DNA from: Amborella trichopoda
Lineage: Eukaryota > Streptophyta > Magnoliopsida > Amborellales > Amborellaceae
Assembly (NCBI RefSeq): GCF_000471905.2
Contig: NW_006499583.1
Location: forward strand, 290,706-354,705
Reading direction: 5' to 3'
DNA: 64,000 nucleotides
Part shown: piece by piece, positions 58,612 to 64,000 of the stretch
Numbering within the stretch: position 1 is the stretch's first letter
Layout of the letters: each line of letters begins with the position of its first letter
Notes under the pieces: generated by a model
Database searches by the model: none
Seen by the model: only the letters and a program-made list of their open reading frames with translations
What the model was told of the DNA's origin: nothing
Translations under genes and position numbers: made by a program

Positions 58612-60601
58612 AGAACTCCATAGCTTAAACCCTTAGGCCCTTTTCTCAATGTGGGAGAGAGAGATCAAACATGAGAGATAGAAACTTTTTTTAAGAGAGA
58701 GAGATAGAAAGATATGGTGTAAAAATTTTGAGTAGAGATAATCCCTTTTTTATAGGCTTGAACAAGATTAGGGTTTTTTAGGGATTTCCTTGGCTTGCAT
58801 CTTCTTGTGAGATTGAACATGGACTGTCGATCATGGGTGACTTGGGGGGTGAGAGATCTGAGTCATCCATTCTATAGATGGGCCATCAATATTATGGAAT
58901 GTGCATGAATCTTTATCCCCCTTTTCTAAACCATTTTCCCATCAATAGAAAATAAGTCAAATTAATCTTTATTAAATATTTTGCATTCCATAAAATAGCA
59001 CATCTCTACTCATATTTTCCATAAAATCTATCAAAGATATATTAAGTCAAGGGAAAGCTTTCTATGTTCCCTTTACAACATAGAAGTTCTATCCTTCATC
59101 TTATCCAACCGTCCATTTTTTAATGGAGGGCTAAGATTGCCCCAATCATAATGTCACGTCTCTACACTATTTTATTTTTAATTTTTTTCTACAAACTTTT
59201 TTGACACCAAATTTTGGATGTCCATTCTTCTATTAAACTCGCACTAACGAAAAATATAAAAACAATATTTGCAATAAAATAAAATGACAAAAATACTCCT
59301 GAAATTTTTAAAGGGTATTTTGATCATTATTTTCTTTCGAAAAATTATTGTTAATAGTTTTTTATTGGTGCGAGAAGATGGCACATACCTAATGTCATAT
59401 TTAGAAATTTTGTATTAAAAAAACTAAAAATAGAATATTTTGAGACATCGAATCTAAGATCAAACGGTGAGTGGCTCTCTTGATAAAAAAAGGACGGCTG
59501 GATGGTAGGGGGAGAATATTACTTCTATATTGTAGGGGGAACATAGAAAGCTTTTCTGTAAGTCAATATATGATCCAAGTCATATTTGACTACATGTGAC
59601 AATTCAACATTACCAAAATTTAATAAAATGAATCCAAGGGGTGGGGTGTGCCACCCATGGGAGGTACATATGGGCCCCACCTTCTAGAAACATGGTGAGC
59701 CCATGTGCACAATGGGCCCCCATGATATTTTTATGCATTAAAATTAATAAAATAATTTCTAATATTTATTTGAATATTTATACTATTGTAAAATCAATAT
59801 CTTTAATTTTATAAATCAAAAAACTATAAATAAAATATCCAGTAGTTCATAAAAATTCAAATAATAATCCTAAAATAATTATTATCATAAAACAAACACT
59901 ATTAAATTAATTTGATGGGAAAATGATCCATATGGTTTAGGAATTGAATCAACAATTATGGGGCACTCCACCTTCAACTGTGGACTACGGACCACACTTG
60001 CTTTATCAGACTGACCCAGTGTTTCCCATGACCCACAGTCCAAGCATGGGCTCATTAGTGGGTTACCAAAGTCTGACCGATGAGCCAAGGGGTCGCAATC
60101 TCAGTTTTTGGATTACAGGTCCTCCCCAAGAGACGAGTCAAGGTCACCCAGACCTAATGCGACCACAACTCAATGACGCATAGGGGTATCTCTCGTATAT
60201 GCATGCACTTCACTATAAAGGTGGCTTACTTGCTTTTCCAAATGATCTATCAATATGCATGTCGTGTGATGGCACATGGATGAGGCTTTAGCCCCCTATC
60301 TCTGTAGGCCATCATCACACACAAAGGTGACACAATCCATCGGCTCACTCATCTGGGCATATGCTTCGACTTCATCAAGGGATGACCCATTAGAACCCTT
60401 CTCGGTTTATTCTTTATGCCCAGGTAACATGGGTTTTTTCCAACCGATTGGTCTTGATCGTCAAGCACAGTCCGGTATCTGCAAATGTCATTTGTATAGT
60501 ATGGTCTATGAGGGACCACATTCCCACTGGGCTCATGTTCCACTATATTATTTCCTTTTACAAGCACTCTTAAGGCCTTTAATGGCCACATTCACCCAAC
60601 A
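58612..60601 (-). repeat. 5' LTR of the minus-strand copia relic, split by a TIR element
   Basis: Matches 54985-56478 on both sides of the insertion at 59051-59558; the sequence AGTCAATATxxxxxTCCAAGTCATATTTGAC continues across it. Immediately right of 60601 the sequence becomes family M MITE interior. Confidence 0.82.
59051..59558 (+). mobile_element. Non-autonomous TIR element (about 508 bp) inside LTR
   Basis: Begins GGGAAAGCTTTCTATGTTCC and ends GGAACATAGAAAGCTTTTCT. The inverted repeats extend about 37 bp (ACATAGAAGT / ACTTCTATATTGT). The 8-bp TAAGTCAA occurs at both sides (59043-59050, 59559-59566), extendable to 9 bp with one mismatch, and the other LTR shows the empty site. The GGG start and 8-9-bp duplication suggest a MULE-derived MITE; hAT is the alternative. 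Confidence 0.85.
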
Positions 60602-60835
60602 AGCAGATCTATAAACATTTGAAAATCTCGAAAATAGACGGTCCAGATAATGTATTAGAAGATGGACTATTTTTAGGACTAGAAAGCTCCTTTTTATTCA
60701 TGTCTATGAATCTCATGGTCGAGATGATCGATTTGAGGATTTTTCAACATAAGAACAACCTTCACTAGTGGGTTTTTTAGGTGTACCATACCCGTACAGT
60801 ATAAGGTTCAGATCTTATATAAACTTTTTCCTTGT
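60602..60835 (+). mobile_element. MITE, family M (copy 6, partial)
   Basis: Begins inside the element at AGATCTATAAACATTTGAAAATC and runs through GACGGTCCAGATAATGTATTAGAAG, CTCATGGTCGAGATGATCGATTTGAGG and GTGTACCATACCCGTACAG. The left part is missing because the copia LTR abuts here, so the copia probably inserted into or deleted part of this MITE. Confidence 0.65.
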
Positions 60836-61246
60836 AATTTTATTGCTGCTAGTAAACCTTTTGTGCGATTGTTAATGCCCATAAATAAGAAAAGAGTTAT
60901 AGTTTCTTTCCTATGAATTTTGATGCCACTCTTTTTAAATATGTTGGTGCTCGTCATTTTTTTGGGGATTATTAGAGCTCATGAAATTTTTTATTTCCAA
61001 TTTATTTGTGCGTTGTTATGAATTTTAATGTTTTGTATTGTTGCTCATCGATTTTTTTGCAGGATTATTAGTGCTCATCTTTGTTTTCTTTTTTCTTTTA
61101 GAGCGTAGTGATATTTCTACTTTCCATGATATGGAATCTGATGCTACTCTTTTCCTTGCACATTCATTGCGATTTTCAACCGTATTTACAATGTGCATTT
61201 CCATTCTAACACCCAACCAATGCAAATACAATGTTTGTAATATATT
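60836..61246 (+). repeat. Degenerate T-rich repeats, continued at 61975-62290
   Basis: Words such as GGATTATTAGTGCTCAT, TGAATTTTGATGC and TTGGTGCTCGTC recur at roughly 100-bp spacing here and again after the hAT-like element. No gene. Confidence 0.45.
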
Positions 61247-61850
61247 TAGGGCTGTTAATGCTCTGGGCTGGAGTGGAATTCGGGCCACTACCTATTTCGG
61301 TCTTCACGCTGGGCCTATGGGAGCCAGGCCAAATAACGTGGAAAAGCCTGAAAATTTGGCCAATGGGCCAAGCTTTTCGATAAGCCCAAAAATATTGCGA
61401 CCCAGCACAAATAAAAGCCCAGCCGGCCCATTTATATTGCTTTTAAAAAAAAATATATGATAAATTTTCACTCTTTTAGAAAAATAAATCGTCACTCTTC
61501 AAACTTTTTTTGTTTATAGTAAGCTAAAAAAATAAAAATGAATAGATGCTAAAATATTTTTTAGAAATTTTAAAATCCATTCTCCCTTTATAAACTCAAT
61601 TTCTCTCTCTCTAAAAACTCATTTTATCTCTAGAAACCAATCTCTCTTTATCACACTAAAAAATATTGCAGCATGTATATATTTTGCTTAGAACAAACAA
61701 GAAAGTTGGAAGAGTGAGATAAAAAAAATTGAAATGTGAGATAAATAAAAATAAATAAAGAGTCGTGTTTTTAACTTATTAAACACAAAAAAAGTTGAAA
61801 AAGTTGTGAAAAAAAAAAAAGAACTTCTTAATGGGCCAGGCGCGGCCCTA
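61247..61850 (+). mobile_element. hAT-like non-autonomous element (604 bp)
   Basis: Starts TAGGGCTGTTAATG and ends CGCGGCCCTA, so the ends are short inverted repeats. Subterminal GGGCC/GGCCC words (GGGCCAAGC, GGCCCATTTA, GGGCCAGG) are typical of plant hAT MITEs. The flanking 8-mers AATATATT and AATAAAAT match at 6 of 8 bases, consistent with an aged hAT target duplication. No transposase. The 140-codon open frame at 61038-61460 spans its edge and is not a gene. Confidence 0.72.
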
Positions 61851-62302
61851 AATAAAATATCACCGTGTAGTATAGAAAGATATCCAATTATTTTAGGAAA
61901 AGTCTTTTTACAATCCCTGGTCTCATGATTCCACGCATGTATTTTCATACATAGGGTCTCTTGAGTTATGGTTTCTGGTTATATCCATCACTTTGTGTAA
62001 ATGTTGGAATTTTTTATATGATTCAATGTTTTTTGTTGAATTACTGCACTTTCTCTTGTATGAGCTTTAATGCTACTCTCTTTATTCTGCTGTTTTTATT
62101 TTATTGGTGCTTATTAAAAAATTTGTGGGATTATTAGTTCTCATTGGTTATTTTTGTTGATTTTTATTTATTCACATTTATGTTCGTTTCATGCTATGAA
62201 TTATGATGCTGATCTTTTTTATTTTATTGATGCTCATCGATATTTTGTGGAATTATAATTATCATTAAATTTTTTCTATTATTGTGATATATCTGCTACG
62301 GA

Positions 62303-62450
62303 TGAGTCCAACTTATAACTAGTCGGATGGGTCCCAGTCGGGGTCAACCCCAAACCACAACCCCAACCTGACTCCGGATCCAACTTATAACTAGTCAAAT
62401 GGGTTCCCGGTTGGCGTCAACCCAAATCCGCAACCCCAACCAGACCCAAC
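62303..62450 (+). repeat. 72-bp tandem duplication, GC-richer
   Basis: TCCAACTTATAACTAGTC occurs at 62307 and 62379, followed in each case by AATGGGT/GATGGGT, CCGGTTGG/CCAGTCGG and GTCAACCC. It is followed by TTCCAATTCCACCCCTAA, a sequence common at one end of plant hAT MITEs. Possibly the remains of another such element. Confidence 0.5.
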
Positions 62451-62619
62451 GCATTTCCAATTCCACCCCTAAGGGCGAATAACCACTTTGCTGCGAGAGA
62501 GCACATTCTGTCTCTCTCTCATACTCTTGGGGTAGCAAGAGAAAAATGAAAAAGCAATTTGTCAAAATACATTTATTATTCATTTCAATGGAAAAAACAA
62601 TTCATTTGAGAGCGATAGG

Positions 62620-64000
62620 TTTTGAGTGAGTGTGACCATTAAAAGCCTCATGAGTATTTGTAATAAAACATTTTGATATAATGGAACATGAATTTAATAG
62701 GAGTGTGGTCTCTCATGGACTATACTAAGCAAATATGTTTACTGATACCGGACTGAGCATGACGAGCTAAGCCAGTTGATTGGAAAAAACCTATGTTACC
62801 TAGGCATATAAAACTATTCGATAAGGGTTCTAATACGTCATCCCTTGATGAAGTCGGAGTATGCTCAGATGAGTAAGCCGGGAGACTGTGTGACCCTTGT
62901 GTGTGATGGTGGCCTTCAGAGACGGGGTCCAAAGCTTCATCCATATATCATCATATGGCATGCATAATGATAGCCGTTTCGAGAAAGCAAATCACCTTTC
63001 AGGGTGAAGCTTATGCATGTACGAAAGATACCCCTATGCATCATAGGAGCTGTGGTCGCATCAAGTCTATGGGACATTGGAACGTATCTAGGAGAGAACC
63101 TGTAATCCACAAACTAAGATTACGACCCATTGGCTCATCGGTCAGACTTTAGTGATTCATTAATGAGCCCCTGTATGGACTGTGGGTCATGAGAAACACT
63201 GGGTTGATTTGATACAACAAGTGTAGCATGTAGTCCACAATTGAAGGTGGAGTGCTCCAATGTTTATTAATTTAATTCCTATACCATATGGATCATTTTT
63301 CCATAAAATGAAGTTAATTATGTTTATTTTATAGTATATATTATTTTAAAATTATTATTTGAATTTTTATAAATCTCTGGATTTTTATTTATCAAATTTG
63401 GATTTATAAAAACAGAGATATTGATTTTACAATGATTTAAATATTCAAATCAATTCTGAAAATTACATGGAGCCCATAGTGTACATGGGCCCACCATAGT
63501 TTAATTGGTAGGGCCGATGAGAATCCTTGATAGGTGGCACGCCCTACCCTTTTGAAAAGCTTTCTAATATTTCTTATCTTGACATAAAAGCAACTTTGAC
63601 ATCGAAGGTTAGTTGCTATGTGTTTTGAAAATATATTGTCTTGAGGAAGCTTTGAATGTATTTTTTGGAAAGCATGAGAAAGCATGTGCAATATTATGGT
63701 ATGCACAATATTATATTTGGAATTATTCTATTTAAGTTTTATTGATGGGAAAATGATTTAAGAAATGGGAATAAGGGTTCTAGTACCTTCCATAATGTTG
63801 TTGATGACACATCTATGGAATTGAGGGCTCAAATCTCTTTCCCCACAAATCATCCAAAATTAATGGTCCATATTCAATCTCACAAGAATAAGCAAGCTAT
63901 GGAAAACCCTAAGAAACCTTAATTGTATTATTGCTCTATAAATAAAGGACCTCCCACTATGAAAATGTCTACACCAAAAATCTCTTCTCTCTCTCTCTCT
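62620..64000 (+). repeat. Third LTR of the same copia family, plus strand, runs off window
   Basis: Starts near GTGAGTGTGACCATTAAAAGCC and is the reverse complement counterpart of 56478-55085 and 60601-58690. It runs through the GATACCCCTATGCATCA, CCCACCATAG and GATGGGAAAATGATTTA blocks to a TATA box, CTATAAATAAAGG (63937-63949), and a CT microsatellite at the window end. It is the most diverged of the three. Whether it is a solo LTR or part of an element cannot be decided here. Confidence 0.78.

Larger units (their letters stand above)
54985..60601 (-). mobile_element. Copia-type LTR retrotransposon relic on minus strand
   Basis: Two direct copies of about 1.49 kb (54985-56478 and 58612-60601, the latter minus a nested element) flank a shrunken 2.1-kb interior. 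On the minus strand each LTR begins TGTTGGATGAGTGTGG or TGTTGGGTGAATGTGG. The 54985-56478 copy is preceded by a purine tract, AAGTGGGAGA (56479-56488 on the plus strand as TCTCCCACTT), so it is the 3' LTR. A copia RNase H remnant lies next to it at 56990-57310. A TATA box CTATAAAAAAGGG occurs in both. Broken, most of the coding region is lost. Confidence 0.8.

Noticed and set aside
61038-61460. 140-codon open frame starting MLLIDFFAGLLVLIFVFFFLL
   Set aside because: It crosses the edge of the hAT-like element and its T-rich start mimics a membrane helix; no homology pattern is seen.

Overview
This is a transposon-rich stretch of plant nuclear DNA: AT-rich, with degenerate coding remnants and many nested mobile elements. 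Ty3/Tat and Ty1/copia retroelements, MuDR-like and hAT-like DNA transposons, a plant mobile domain (PMD) gene and relics of plant host genes all point to a flowering plant with a large genome. I cannot name the species. I see no intact host protein-coding gene, no RNA gene and no CRISPR array.

Layout. 20-379: fragment of a RAN1/HMA-type copper P1B-ATPase gene, a pseudogene. 1448-1820: copia-type LTR with a polypurine tract just before it. 1821-4150: purine-rich and unassigned DNA. 4155-12150 and 13295-about 53515: two collinear copies of an old direct segmental duplication with an ancestral unit of about 8 kb. Copy 1 was later hit by a 1.66-kb Pack-MULE carrying a captured chloroplast site-2-protease (ARASP-like) gene, and by a small MITE. 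Copy 2 was split by LINE/RNase H fragments, a 149-bp-period satellite, a pyrimidine minisatellite, a giant MULE (about 20.62-45.99 kb), a further MITE and a copia element (48196-53354). A retroviral-protease-like fossil lies between the copies (12420-13300).

The giant MULE has terminal inverted repeats of about 200 bp. A MuDR-type transposase remnant runs inward from the left end and a PMD gene remnant runs inward from the right end, the same convergent plan as maize MuDR. It also holds arrays of short palindromes near both ends and in the middle. The middle array is interrupted by an 18.4-kb Ty3/Tat-lineage retrotransposon (22868-41318) with LTRs of about 3.1 kb. Without that insert the MULE would be about 6.9 kb.

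53.5-64 kb: an unassigned stretch; a minus-strand copia-type relic with direct LTRs (54985-56478 and 58612-60601), the second split by a 0.5-kb TIR element; a hAT-like non-autonomous element (61247-61850); and a third LTR of the same family on the plus strand running off the window end.

The relative order of events can be read from empty sites: segmental duplication first, then Pack-MULE into copy 1, and giant MULE and copia into copy 2, with the Tat element nested inside the giant MULE. Boundaries are by-eye alignments and are good to about 10-20 bp unless a target-site duplication is quoted.
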